From: an uncultured bacterium
Lineage (GTDB): Bacteria > Planctomycetota > UBA1135 > GCA-002686595
DNA length: 43,409 nucleotides
Assembly: GCA_938030175.1 (NCBI GenBank)
Contig: CALHGQ010000149.1
Coordinates: forward strand, 1-43,409
Direction: 5' to 3'
Numbering within the stretch: the stretch's first letter is position 1; the number at the start of each line of letters is the position of its first letter. The position numbers and the translations under genes are program-made. This document shows positions 16,938-25,822 of this stretch, piece after piece. A model generated the notes under the pieces. That model worked only from the letters and a program-made list of their open reading frames with translations. It was not told the origin of the DNA and did no database searches.

Positions 16938-17633
16938 TCAGTCGAGCTGGCTGGGCCCACCGCCGGGCTCCCAGCCGCACCATGGAGGGCACTCGGCTGC
17001 GCAGAGGACCTCCGCCGAGCGATAGCTGGAGCTCCGCAGCCATGCGATCAGATTGCGACGGCGGCCCCTTCGAATGGGGTCGACCCGATGCCGGTGGCGA
17101 CCCGCATGGACGACGAGGGTGCCGGGTTCGTGGGAGATCTCCAGCTCTTCGTGGGCCATCACCGCCGTCTGCCGGTGGCGGTCGCAGCGCCGGCCCATCA
17201 TCACGAGCTCAGCCCCGCTGAAGGTCTCACCGAGGCAAAGGTTCAGCGTCACCTCGCTATCGTCCACGTGGAAGCCGAGGTCCTCGTCGCCCCCACGCCC
17301 ATAGTCCACGAAGTAGCTGTGATGCGCGTCGATCGCCTTCCCCCCCACGTCGGCGAAACGCTCCTCGAGGAGGAGACGCAGGCCAGGGGCGGCGTCGAGC
17401 AAGTCATCCACGACGCCCGTCATCCCGAGCCCCTCCAGCATGGCGCCATGCTCGTGCATCGAGTTGGGCGAGCTGGATCGCGCCACCACCGACAGGCGCG
17501 CATCCGCCGCCTCCAAGAGCCGCTCCGCCGCCAGCGGCTGGAGAAAGGGAATAACGAAAACCTCCCGGTCGACCTCTTGGGGGTCGAACGGGAGGAAGTC
17601 TGTGGCGCGCCAGGCGAACCGGTCGGTCGTCAT
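16938..17633 (-). CDS. 2-oxoglutarate/Fe(II)-dependent oxygenase (prolyl 4-hydroxylase-like)
   Basis: The double-stranded beta-helix motifs are visible. The HxD iron ligands are His122 and Asp124 in DLGFHVDDSEVTLNLCLG. The distal histidine is His182 in GRHRHRVDPIRRG. The 2-oxoglutarate-binding arginine follows in the RRGRRRNLIAWLR segment. The preceding block HHSYFVDYGRGGDEDL matches the Y-x-x-G-x-x-L strand of P4Hc-type enzymes. It is 231 residues, cytoplasmic, with no signal. It would hydroxylate a protein or small molecule using oxygen and 2-oxoglutarate; the substrate is unknown. The gene is separated from the HEAT-repeat gene by 137 bases and may share its transcript. Confidence 0.8.
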   Translation of the reverse strand: MTTDRFAWRATDFLPFDPQEVDREVFVIPFLQPLAAERLLEAADARLSVVARSSSPNSMHEHGAMLEGLGMTGVVDDLLDAAPGLRLLLEERFADVGGKAIDAHHSYFVDYGRGGDEDLGFHVDDSEVTLNLCLGETFSGAELVMMGRRCDRHRQTAVMAHEELEISHEPGTLVVHAGRHRHRVDPIRRGRRRNLIAWLRSSSYRSAEVLCAAECPPWCGWEPGGGPSQLD

Positions 17634-17666
17634 GCGCTGGAGGATACCCTCATCACACGTCGCAGA

Positions 17667-19391
17667 TCACTCAAAGGTGACGCGAACCGCATCGGTGAAG
17701 TTCGACGTAGCTCCGTCACGGAACCAGTACTGCCAGTACCGAACGTCGCCGGGCATGACCATCTGGAACGAGATGGGGTGCGGGACCAGCGTCAGGTCGA
17801 CGCTGAGCGAGACCGTGCCCGTCGTGCCGGAGTTCAGGATGTTGCCCGCGTAGCGGCCGATCTGGGTGCTTGCGATGCAGAGGTTGCCCGCGCTGCCACC
17901 GGGGTTCGTGACCAAGAGCTCGTCGGGTGACGTGATCAGGATGCCGTTCGACATCAGCGGCAGGTCGGTCGCCGTGAACGTCAGGTCGTTGTCCATGACG
18001 CTGTTCGAGCCGATGGCGAACAGGCGGCCGGGCAAGCCGGACGAGTTCGGGACGGCGGGGCCACAGATGATGTCGCCCACGGTGTCCATGCCGGAGAAGG
18101 CGAAGACTCGTCCGCCGTCGAAGGCCGCGCCGTCGAAGCCGAAGGCTCCAACAAGGAGGTCGTCGAAACCGTCGCCGTTCGCGTCGCCCATGCCGATCGC
18201 GGTGTCGCCGAACTGATCGCCTGACGCGGTGCTTTCGAATCGGTGAATGATCGAGCCGTCGAGGCCGCTGAACACCGTGGCCGAGCCTGCGCTGAGGCCC
18301 ATGACCGTGTCGAGTCGTGCGCCGACGATGAAGTCGAGGGTTCCGTCACCGTTGACGTCGCCTGCGTCGGAAACGGCGCTGCCGAACTCCGAACCAGCCA
18401 CCGTGCCGGCGACCGTGAAGAGCGTGGATCCGTCGGCGCCCGAGTAGACGCGGGCGGCACCACGGTCGCCACCGCCGAAGTCGCTGCTGGACATGCCGGC
18501 GATGAAGTCGTCGAAGCCATCGCCGTTCACGTCGCCGAGCCCGGAGACCTTACCGCCCAGCGAGTCGCCCGGGGTGTCGCCGTTCAGCGCGTAAAGGGGG
18601 CTGCCGTCGAGGCCGGAGTAGATCGTCACGCTGCCGGACGAGCTGCCGTTGTTGTCGTCGCCAGGCGCGCCGACCATGAAGTCATCGAAGCCGTCGGCGT
18701 TGACGTCACCCGCTGCCCCGACCGAACGGCCAAAGAAGTCGGCGCCGTTGTCGCCTGCGATGTCGTAGAGGAGCGAGCCGTCGAATCCGGAGTAGACACG
18801 TGCGCGGCCCGTCGCCGAGCCGCTGAATGCGTCGAGGCGAGCGCCTACGATGACGTCGGCGAACCCGTCGCCGTTCACGTCGCCAGCGGCATTGACCGCT
18901 TCACCGAAGCGGCCGTTGCTGGACAGGCCATCGAAGGTGTAGAGGGTGAGGCCCGTCGCTCCGGAAACGACGATCGCCTGGCCAAAGTTGGGGCCAGCCG
19001 TGTCGTTGAAGCGTGCGCCGCCAATGATGTCGGGCGTACCGTCGCCGTCCACGTCGCCTGCGCCAGCGGCGGAAAATCCGAGGGAGTCGCCCGCGGCTGC
19101 CCCCGAAATGGTCATGAGCTTGGAGCCGTCAGCGCCGGAGAGCACAAAGACGGCGCCCGCGTCGGAACCGCCCAGGTCGTTGTTGGGTGCTCCCGCCAAC
19201 ACATCCGGAATGCCATCCGCGTCGATGTCGCCCACCTTCGAGACCACGAGGCCGAAGCGCTCGCCGCTCGACATGCCATCTGCGGTCCAGAGCAGAGACT
19301 GCGCCGCAGCGGGTGCAGCGAGTGTGAGCGACGAGAGTGCTACGAGGGCCGTAGCGGAAGATTGAATAGAGAGAACGGAACGTTGAAGCAT
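17667..19391 (-). CDS. Secreted FG-GAP (VCBS/integrin-like) seven-repeat protein
   Basis: The ATG at 19391 begins a signal peptide (ALVALSSLTLAAPAAAQ), so I use it instead of the track start at 19475 (574 residues). Seven FG-GAP repeats follow, each with a calcium-loop D-x-D-x-D-G motif, for example GDIDADGIPDVLAGAPNND, GDVDGDGTPDIIGGARF and GDVNGDGFDDFIAGM. Seven copies fit a complete beta-propeller. The C-terminal about 130 residues form a different domain (CGPAVPNSSGLPGRLFAIGS, MPGDVRYWQYWFRDGATSNF) that I recall at the end of many secreted proteins of some Planctomycetota; its function is unknown to me. The protein probably binds a surface ligand or carbohydrate outside the cell. Confidence 0.85.
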   Translation of the reverse strand: MLQRSVLSIQSSATALVALSSLTLAAPAAAQSLLWTADGMSSGERFGLVVSKVGDIDADGIPDVLAGAPNNDLGGSDAGAVFVLSGADGSKLMTISGAAAGDSLGFSAAGAGDVDGDGTPDIIGGARFNDTAGPNFGQAIVVSGATGLTLYTFDGLSSNGRFGEAVNAAGDVNGDGFADVIVGARLDAFSGSATGRARVYSGFDGSLLYDIAGDNGADFFGRSVGAAGDVNADGFDDFMVGAPGDDNNGSSSGSVTIYSGLDGSPLYALNGDTPGDSLGGKVSGLGDVNGDGFDDFIAGMSSSDFGGGDRGAARVYSGADGSTLFTVAGTVAGSEFGSAVSDAGDVNGDGTLDFIVGARLDTVMGLSAGSATVFSGLDGSIIHRFESTASGDQFGDTAIGMGDANGDGFDDLLVGAFGFDGAAFDGGRVFAFSGMDTVGDIICGPAVPNSSGLPGRLFAIGSNSVMDNDLTFTATDLPLMSNGILITSPDELLVTNPGGSAGNLCIASTQIGRYAGNILNSGTTGTVSLSVDLTLVPHPISFQMVMPGDVRYWQYWFRDGATSNFTDAVRVTFE

Positions 19392-19456
19392 GGTGATACG
19401 CAAGGCTGTACAGGCAATCCGGAACCCCTCCCCCCACGGGAGGTGCGGTCCTGCAC

Positions 19457-19482
19457 AAAAAAATACCCGCCCCAAGGCGAGC
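19457..19482 (-). terminator. Intrinsic terminator after recG
   Basis: Read on the minus strand, GCTCGCC, loop TTGG, GGCGGGT form a 7-bp stem (two G-U pairs) followed directly by A and seven T residues. It lies 14 bases after the recG stop and about 65 bases before the FG-GAP gene start. It should end the MFS-recG transcript. Confidence 0.8.
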
Positions 19483-19495
19483 CGCGCGTCGAGTG

Positions 19496-21610
19496 CTACC
19501 CGTCCAGGTCTGACGATTCGTACATCCGGATCAGATCGGGATTCCTTTGGAACAGGTCCCGCGAGGCTAAGAGCAGGTCTAAGTCCCTCTCAGGGTCCAC
19601 CAGCCCCTCTTGGTTCTCGCCGGACTGTCTCAGACCGAGCAAATCCCCCATGCCGCGCTGCCTGAGATCTTCCTCAGCCAAAAGGAATCCGTCGCGGGAT
19701 TTCTCCATGAGTCGAAAGCGCTCCTCCGCCTTCTTGTCCCCCAGGAGAAAGCAGTACGAGTCCTTCTTGCCGCGCCCGATGCGACCGCGCAGCTGGTGGA
19801 GCTGCGCCAGTCCGAGGCGATGCGCGTCCTCAATCACCATGATCGTCGCGTTGGGCACGTCCACGCCCACCTCCACGACGGTGGTGGCAACGATCGTGCC
19901 GACGTCGCCACGTCGAAAACGATCCAGCCGGGTGTTCCGTTCCACGGAGGGGAGTCGTCCGTGTACAAGCTCTAGCCCCGCCTGCCGAAAGCTTGTCCGG
20001 CCGAGGAGGTTCTCGTAGCGCGACTCTGCGCTCGCTGCAGACGACGGAGCAGCCGGCGCTCCTCCCTTGCCCGCGTTCTTGCCGGCTGGCTTGGCCGCGG
20101 ACGACTCGGTCGCGGTCGACTCGGCCGCATCACCGATCCTCGGCACGACCCAGTAGATCTGCTCCCCTGCCTCCAGCCGCTCCGCCAAGAAGCGCGGCAT
20201 CCGGCGTCGATCGTCGCCGCGTGCCCAGCGCGTCGTGACCTCCCCGCGTCCTGGGGGCGCCCCGTCGAGCACGCTGACCTCAAGGTCGCCGTAGACCGTG
20301 AGCGCCAGCGTCCTTGGAATCGGCGTCGCCGTCATCAGCAGCACGTGCACGTCGCTGCCCTTCTGCGCCAGGCTTCCACGCTGGGACACGCCGAAGCGGT
20401 GCTGTTCGTCGATCACGGCGAGGTCGAGGCGCTTGAACTTGACGTCGGCAGAGAACAGCGCGTGGGTCCCGAAGACCACGTCGATCTCGCCGGCCGCGAG
20501 CCGCGCCACGATATCGCGGCGCTCGCCGGTGCGCAGCGAGCCCGTGATGAGCGCGGTGCGCAGGCCGTGCCCCTCCAACAGATCGCGCAGTCCGTACGCG
20601 TGCTGGGACGCGAGGACTTCCGTCGGCGCCATCATGGCCACCTGGCCGCCGCACTCCGCCACGACCATCGCCGCGTAGGCCGCGACGGCTGTCTTGCCCG
20701 CGCCGACGTCCCCCTGGAGCAGGCGCCGCATCGGCCGCGTCTTCCCGAGATCCTGCCGAATCTCTCCGATCACCCGGGACTGGGCGTCCGTGAGCGTGAA
20801 GGGATAGCGCCCGCGGATTTCCTTGTCCTGCGCCGCCGTGACGAGCGCCTTGCGGGCGCGCCCGCCCTTGCCTTGACGTCGAGCGAACACCGCCGCCTGA
20901 AGCGACAGAATCGGCTCGAGCGCGAACCGTCTCCGCGCGTACTCGAAGTCCGGCACCGTTTCTGGGCGATGGATCATCGGCGCCGCGACCTCCAGCGAAG
21001 GGGCGTCGCAGTGCTCAAGAAACTCCTGGGGCAGATGCTCGGCGAGCCCGTCGCCGAAGCGTTCGAGCGCCTCGTCGATCCATCCCTTGAGCGCGTCCGA
21101 ACTCACGCCGTCCCCGCCGCTGTACTCCGGGGAGAGTGTCCCGGGCTCGGGCAAAGGGGACGCCTCCGTTCCCAAACGCGGGGAGGCGATGGACGCGCCG
21201 CGCGCTTCGACCACCCCGCCGTGGGCCACGACCATGGTGCCGGAGGCCAGCTGCTCCTTCATCCAGGGCTGGTTGAAAAACACGAGGTCCATCTCGCCCG
21301 AACCGTCGCTGATCGTCGCCCGCACGATCGAGCGCTTGCCGCCAATGCGCTGAAGCACCGAACGTCGCACGCGACCTTCCACCGTGACGCGCTCGCCCTT
21401 GCGGCGACAGGCGGCCTGGATCGAGATCTTGTCCGGCCAAACGATAAGCTGCGTCGGCTGGAGCATCATGAGGTCCTGCACCGTGGTCAGCCCCATGCGC
21501 TTCAGCCGCGCCGCCCGCGCATGCCCAACCCCCTTGAGCTCCGTGATCGGCGCCGTGGGATCGAGGCTCCCGGCGGGCGCCCCATCACTCGATGCGCTGC
21601 GTCCCGTCAC
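19496..21610 (-). CDS. recG: ATP-dependent DNA helicase RecG
   Basis: RecG remodels stalled replication forks and branched recombination intermediates. The N-terminal part has a helix-hairpin-helix-like PITELKGVGHARAARLKRMG and an OB-fold wedge domain (RVTVEGRVRRSVLQRIGGK, VRATISDGSGEMDLVFFNQPW). Walker A is LLQGDVGAGKT (to residue 307), the DEAD-box position is LAVIDEQHRFGVSQRG, and motif VI is LHQLRGRIGRGKKDSYCFLL. A short Ala/Ser/Lys-rich insert (ATESSAAKPAGKNAGKGG) interrupts the second RecA-like lobe. The GTG at 21610 overlaps the MFS stop as GTGA; the track start at 21727 would put about 120 bases inside the MFS gene. The resulting 704 residues agree with the family (about 690). Confidence 0.95.
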   Translation of the reverse strand: MTGRSASSDGAPAGSLDPTAPITELKGVGHARAARLKRMGLTTVQDLMMLQPTQLIVWPDKISIQAACRRKGERVTVEGRVRRSVLQRIGGKRSIVRATISDGSGEMDLVFFNQPWMKEQLASGTMVVAHGGVVEARGASIASPRLGTEASPLPEPGTLSPEYSGGDGVSSDALKGWIDEALERFGDGLAEHLPQEFLEHCDAPSLEVAAPMIHRPETVPDFEYARRRFALEPILSLQAAVFARRQGKGGRARKALVTAAQDKEIRGRYPFTLTDAQSRVIGEIRQDLGKTRPMRRLLQGDVGAGKTAVAAYAAMVVAECGGQVAMMAPTEVLASQHAYGLRDLLEGHGLRTALITGSLRTGERRDIVARLAAGEIDVVFGTHALFSADVKFKRLDLAVIDEQHRFGVSQRGSLAQKGSDVHVLLMTATPIPRTLALTVYGDLEVSVLDGAPPGRGEVTTRWARGDDRRRMPRFLAERLEAGEQIYWVVPRIGDAAESTATESSAAKPAGKNAGKGGAPAAPSSAASAESRYENLLGRTSFRQAGLELVHGRLPSVERNTRLDRFRRGDVGTIVATTVVEVGVDVPNATIMVIEDAHRLGLAQLHQLRGRIGRGKKDSYCFLLGDKKAEERFRLMEKSRDGFLLAEEDLRQRGMGDLLGLRQSGENQEGLVDPERDLDLLLASRDLFQRNPDLIRMYESSDLDG

Positions 21611-22875
21611 GCCGGTGCCCCTTGGGGTTCGCGCGCCCGCGCTTCGACCTGAACCCGCGCCTCGACCGACCGCAGAAGCAAGAAGGTGAGCGTGGCGGCC
21701 GCAACGTAGAAGCCCACCGTCGTACACATCAGCACCGAGTAGTCATTCCCGGTCGTATCAAGGACGCGCCCCGCCAGGAGCGGCCCGATGACCCAGCCCA
21801 CTCCCCAAAGCGTCGCGTTGACGCCCGTCTGAATCTCGCGCACGCCCGCGGGGGTCGCTTGCATCATCAGGTTCTTGAGGATCGGATGGGTCGCGTTCAT
21901 CAGGGCACCGCGCATGAGGAACGCGAACATCGCGATCGGCAGGCTCGTGGTGAAGGCCAGCATCAGGAAAAACGGCAGCGATGCAAGCTCGATCAAGACC
22001 ATGCTCTTCACGAAGCCGAAGCGCTGGAGCGCCACCGGCGTCAGGAGAAAGCCCAGGGTCATGAGGACCTGGCCCGCGGCGAACAGAAATCCCCAGCCAT
22101 CGGCGGGAACCGCAAAGCGCTCCTGGAAGTAGGTCGGCAGGAACGGAATACAGAAGCCCGCGCCCGTGGCGATCAAGAACTGGGGCGCGGCAAAACGCCC
22201 GAGGAGGCCAACGTTCTTACGCAGCACAGGAAGGATCCGTTGGCCGCCCCCCATGGAGGGCTCGGGGTCCTGGATCCGGGAGTAGAAGAGCGCCGCCAAG
22301 AGAGCGAAGCCACCCGCACCGGAGACGACGATGCTCGTGGCCTCGGCCTCGCTGCCCATGGGCACCTCGAGCTGCGCCACGGCAAACCCCGCTAGCCCCG
22401 CGCCGACGACCGCCGCCATCGTCCGGGCGGCCTCGGCCAGGGAGAACACCTCGGCGCGATCCTTGTCATCGGTGTGTCGAAAAAGAAACGGCGCGATCGC
22501 GACGTAGTGCACGGTCATCGCGAGCCCGGCCACGAAGTTCGCCGCGTACATCCAGCGCAGGTTCGGCAGGAACGGCAGACAAAAGTAGACCAGCCCCGCC
22601 ACAAGGGCCGAGGTCATGAAGACGCCGCGGGCGGGCCGCCTCGCGAGGACGAAGGCGGCGGGGAGGGCCACGGCGACCTTGCCCCAGGAATCGAGGGACT
22701 GGAACGTCCCGATCTCCGTCTTCGTGGTGCCGAGGAGATTCAGCCAGCGGGCCAAGAAGGTCATGGTGACCGCCGAGGCCGCCCCCATACACGCCGACCC
22801 GTAGAGATAAGCCCGTGCGGGTGAGCGCATCGCCCGGAGTGTCTCGGGGGCGGAAAGTAGGGCCTTCAGAAGCAT
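21607..22875 (-). CDS. MFS transporter
   Basis: The protein has 11-12 hydrophobic segments in the arrangement of a major facilitator. Examples are VAVALPAAFVLARRPARGVF (ending in the basic loop typical of the 2-3 loop), MYAANFVAGLAMTVHYVAIAPFLF, and VLMTLGFLLTPVALQRFGFV. The central loop separates two six-helix halves. I chose the ATG at 22875 (422 residues), which starts just before the first conserved part (MRSPARAYLYGSACMG); the track start adds 41 residues of unlikely sequence and would overlap the divergent promoter region. No substrate can be read from the sequence. It is coupled to recG by a GTGA overlap, probably a shared promoter and not a shared function. Confidence 0.85.
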   Translation of the reverse strand: MLLKALLSAPETLRAMRSPARAYLYGSACMGAASAVTMTFLARWLNLLGTTKTEIGTFQSLDSWGKVAVALPAAFVLARRPARGVFMTSALVAGLVYFCLPFLPNLRWMYAANFVAGLAMTVHYVAIAPFLFRHTDDKDRAEVFSLAEAARTMAAVVGAGLAGFAVAQLEVPMGSEAEATSIVVSGAGGFALLAALFYSRIQDPEPSMGGGQRILPVLRKNVGLLGRFAAPQFLIATGAGFCIPFLPTYFQERFAVPADGWGFLFAAGQVLMTLGFLLTPVALQRFGFVKSMVLIELASLPFFLMLAFTTSLPIAMFAFLMRGALMNATHPILKNLMMQATPAGVREIQTGVNATLWGVGWVIGPLLAGRVLDTTGNDYSVLMCTTVGFYVAAATLTFLLLRSVEARVQVEARAREPQGAPA

Positions 22876-23006
22876 CGGGGACAGCGTTGTAGCGGCCAGA
22901 TCGGGACCGGCCGAGGAGTTCCGTAGTTTCTCGTGTGACAGATCTCGCGGGCCGGGTTCCCTTGCATATCTACGGAGATCGCTCCGCCCCCACCGCACCG
23001 CCTCTC

Positions 23007-25751
23007 ATGTCCGGACACGCAGAACTCGACGCCGACCTGATCCTCCAGCACTCGGGCTTCATCCGAAGCCTCGCTCGGGGGCTCTTGCGGGATGAATCCC
23101 TCGTGGACGACGTCGTTCAGGAGACCCTGATCAAGGCCCTGGAGAAAGGGCCACGCAATAAGGGCGCTCTGCCCGCTTGGCTTCGGACGGTCACCCGCAA
23201 CATCGCGTACAAGACGTACCGAGGGACCGCGCGGCGCCGTGCCCGCGAGGAGGAGGCCGCCCAGCCCGAGGGCTTGGCCGCGACGGTGGACATCGTCGCC
23301 CGAGGGGAAGCCCTAGAGAACCTGACCTCCTCCGTGATGGATCTCCCTGAGTCCGCCAGGGAAGTGGTCTTCCTCCGGTACTACGAGGGGCTCTCCCACG
23401 CGGAGATCGGCGCCCAGCTCGGCCTCGCCTCCGGCGCGGTCCGCATGCGGCTCCACCGTGCCCAGAAGCTCTTGCAGGACCGCCTTGACCGCAAGTCCGA
23501 CGGGGATCGCGCGGCATGGATGTCGGGTCTCGCGGGGCTCGCGGGCGTTGGGTTGAAAGACATCGGCGGCGGACTGTCCCCGACGAGTGGCGTGGCCCCC
23601 GCTGGGTCCGCTGTGATGGCCGTGGCCGCGACGACCATGCTGTGCCTCGGCGTCGGCACGATCTTCTGGCTCGGCACTCGACCCAGCGACGTCGTCGCGG
23701 GCGCGGGGCTCGTGGAGCGCTCCGTCGTCAGCGCGGACCAGCCGGCCGAGGAACTGGCACTCCTAGAGCTAGGCGTCGGGGCCGACGGGGATCGCAAGGA
23801 CGCTGGGGCGGACGTCGTGCCCGCCTCGCTGATCGGCAAGGCTCCGGAAAGAGCGGAGGCAGCGGGCGAGACCAAGGTGGTCTTCCCGGAGGGCACGCTG
23901 CAGGGAACGGTGATCGACGAGCTCGGCGCCCCCGTGCCCGACGCCCGCGTCTTTGCCGCGTGGGGCCGTCACGCCATGGAGCTCCAGGTCAAGACCAACA
24001 AGGACGGTCGCTTCGGGATCGATGTCCCCCAGTCCGTCATGGACGAAGCGCTCAGCAAGACCTACTCGGTCTTGATGGCCGCGACCTCCGACCATTCCGC
24101 CCCGACGAGGGTTCACGCCTGGCCGATGGAGGGTGTAGACCACTCCTACGGCGGAGACCACGTGCTGCTTCAAATGCGGGGCCCAGGTGGCGCCATTGTG
24201 GGCACCGTGCGCGGGGCGGACGGGCGCCCCATCGTCGGCGCAGAGATCAGCCTTGGGGACCGCAGTCGTCTCGGCGTAGGCTTCCTCGGACAGCAGACCG
24301 CGATCAGCGAGAACCGGCTAGCGCCACTACTCGCCATTCAGGTGGACCGCGTCGGGACGCCGCTCTTCCAGGGGCACCGAAGCATGCGCGGGACCCTTGG
24401 GCCCCAGGTGCTGGAGGCCGACGGCACGCGCGCTCGACTTCTGCCCGCGACCAAGCGGACCTCGAAGGCCGACGGCACGTTCCAGTTCCGCGGGCTTGAG
24501 CTCGGGCAGCAGCGCGTACGCATCTCCGCCCCCGGCTATGCGTCGTACGCGGGCACCGTCATCGTCCGCGAGGGCGCCCCGAATCAGGTGGCGTTCACCC
24601 TCGAGAGTGGTGCGACGCTGCGCGGCACCCTGACGCGTGAAGACGGGCTGGCTCCCAAGAAGGGCCTCGTGCACGTCTTTCACCAGAACCCCTACTCCGT
24701 TCAGACCGCGAGGATGAGGCCGGACGGCAGCTTCCTCCTCAAGGACCTGCGCCCGGGCCCGGTGCGCGTGGTGGCCGAAGAGCGACTGCCCCGCGAAAAG
24801 AGCGCCCCGAGGATCACCTCGGCGAGCGTGAGCCTTGGGCCTGGGGAGAGCCGCGCGATCACCCTCGAGATGCACGCGCCGGCGATGGCGAACGTGCGGG
24901 TGATGAAGCGCTCTCAAGGAGCCCTGGTGCCGGTCACCGACCTCGCGTTGGAGCTGCGCTCCGTCGCGAACCCCACGGACTGCGTGGCCACTTACCCGCT
25001 CGACGAAGAAGGACGCGCCACGGTCAAACTGGAAACCGTGCGCCCGGTGGAGTGGGTCGTCGCCAACGAAGTGATGGTGGACAAAGGGGCCAACGGTACG
25101 AAGCTCTCCAGCGGCACGACGAAGCACTCCACCCCCATCCGCCGCATGCGTCCCCCGACGCGCGAAGAGGCTACCGAGGAGTTCCTGATCACCTTCGAGG
25201 AACGCGAGCTTTTGGCCGGCACCGTGCTGCTGACGCCCAGCAAGAACGGAGCGGCCAACTTCGACTACCGCGACGGCTTTGCGCTCTTCCAGCCCGGTGA
25301 GCCCTTCACCTATGTGGGTTGGTCCAGCGGGAAGCCTGGCCAGCTGCAGTTCAACGGCGTCACGGCCGGGGACTACCACATCATGTACCCCCACCACGGC
25401 CTTGGCTGGATCTCCCCTTACTCGGTGCACGTGGGAGTGGGCGCTTCGAACGAATCGCAGGACCTCGGATCCATCGAGCTACCGAGGCTCGGGTCGATCG
25501 AGCTCGTTTTGCCGGATGATGGCGCCACGGGCGGCAGGTCCACCCGGTGGACCGACATGGATATCCAACAGGTGCTTCCCGTCAAGAACGGGGAGACGGA
25601 GATCGCCATGTTCCGCGGCCGGGCCGAGGTGCCGAGCACGATCCGGGTTTCCCCCGGCCAGTACGTCCTGCGCGATCCGTCCCGCCCCGAGGCCCCCGCG
25701 CTCTACGTCAACGTGAGGCCGGGCGAAAGCGCCGAGCTGGTCTGGCGCTAA
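23007..25751 (+). CDS. ECF sigma factor fused to a membrane helix and carboxypeptidase-regulatory-like domains
   Basis: Counted from the ATG at 23007 (914 residues; the track uses a GTG at 22935), residues 15-80 are sigma-70 region 2 (LARGLLRDESLVDDVVQETL, WLRTVTRNIAYKTYRG). Residues 108-158 are region 4 (LPESAREVVFLRYYEGLSHA, LASGAVRMRLHRAQKLL). One membrane helix follows at 201-223 (SAVMAVAATTMLCLGVGTIF). The remaining about 690 residues carry several beta-sandwich domains of the carboxypeptidase-regulatory type, for example GTLQGTVIDELGAPVPDARV, IVGTVRGADGRPIVGAEISL and ATLRGTLTREDG. The layout predicts a sigma factor held at the inner face of the membrane with a sensor-like part outside. 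No separate anti-sigma gene is next to it. It is divergent from the MFS-recG operon across 131 bases. ECF factors with long C-terminal extensions are known in Planctomycetota. Confidence 0.85.
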   Translation: MSGHAELDADLILQHSGFIRSLARGLLRDESLVDDVVQETLIKALEKGPRNKGALPAWLRTVTRNIAYKTYRGTARRRAREEEAAQPEGLAATVDIVARGEALENLTSSVMDLPESAREVVFLRYYEGLSHAEIGAQLGLASGAVRMRLHRAQKLLQDRLDRKSDGDRAAWMSGLAGLAGVGLKDIGGGLSPTSGVAPAGSAVMAVAATTMLCLGVGTIFWLGTRPSDVVAGAGLVERSVVSADQPAEELALLELGVGADGDRKDAGADVVPASLIGKAPERAEAAGETKVVFPEGTLQGTVIDELGAPVPDARVFAAWGRHAMELQVKTNKDGRFGIDVPQSVMDEALSKTYSVLMAATSDHSAPTRVHAWPMEGVDHSYGGDHVLLQMRGPGGAIVGTVRGADGRPIVGAEISLGDRSRLGVGFLGQQTAISENRLAPLLAIQVDRVGTPLFQGHRSMRGTLGPQVLEADGTRARLLPATKRTSKADGTFQFRGLELGQQRVRISAPGYASYAGTVIVREGAPNQVAFTLESGATLRGTLTREDGLAPKKGLVHVFHQNPYSVQTARMRPDGSFLLKDLRPGPVRVVAEERLPREKSAPRITSASVSLGPGESRAITLEMHAPAMANVRVMKRSQGALVPVTDLALELRSVANPTDCVATYPLDEEGRATVKLETVRPVEWVVANEVMVDKGANGTKLSSGTTKHSTPIRRMRPPTREEATEEFLITFEERELLAGTVLLTPSKNGAANFDYRDGFALFQPGEPFTYVGWSSGKPGQLQFNGVTAGDYHIMYPHHGLGWISPYSVHVGVGASNESQDLGSIELPRLGSIELVLPDDGATGGRSTRWTDMDIQQVLPVKNGETEIAMFRGRAEVPSTIRVSPGQYVLRDPSRPEAPALYVNVRPGESAELVWR

Positions 25752-25822
25752 TTACGATGGGCTGGCAGTCGACCAGCGCCGTATGATCTCGGGCGAGCGC
25801 CCCTCCGAGGGCGTACAAGCCC

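Noticed and set aside
18243-20018. 591-codon plus-strand frame with Val/Ala/Asp/Glu pattern
   Set aside because: It arises from the complement of the FG-GAP repeats, and it runs through the recG terminator into recG.
25782-25787. TATGAT hexamer as a -10 box for the glycosyltransferase gene
   Set aside because: No acceptable -35 sequence lies 16-19 bases upstream, so the match may be chance.
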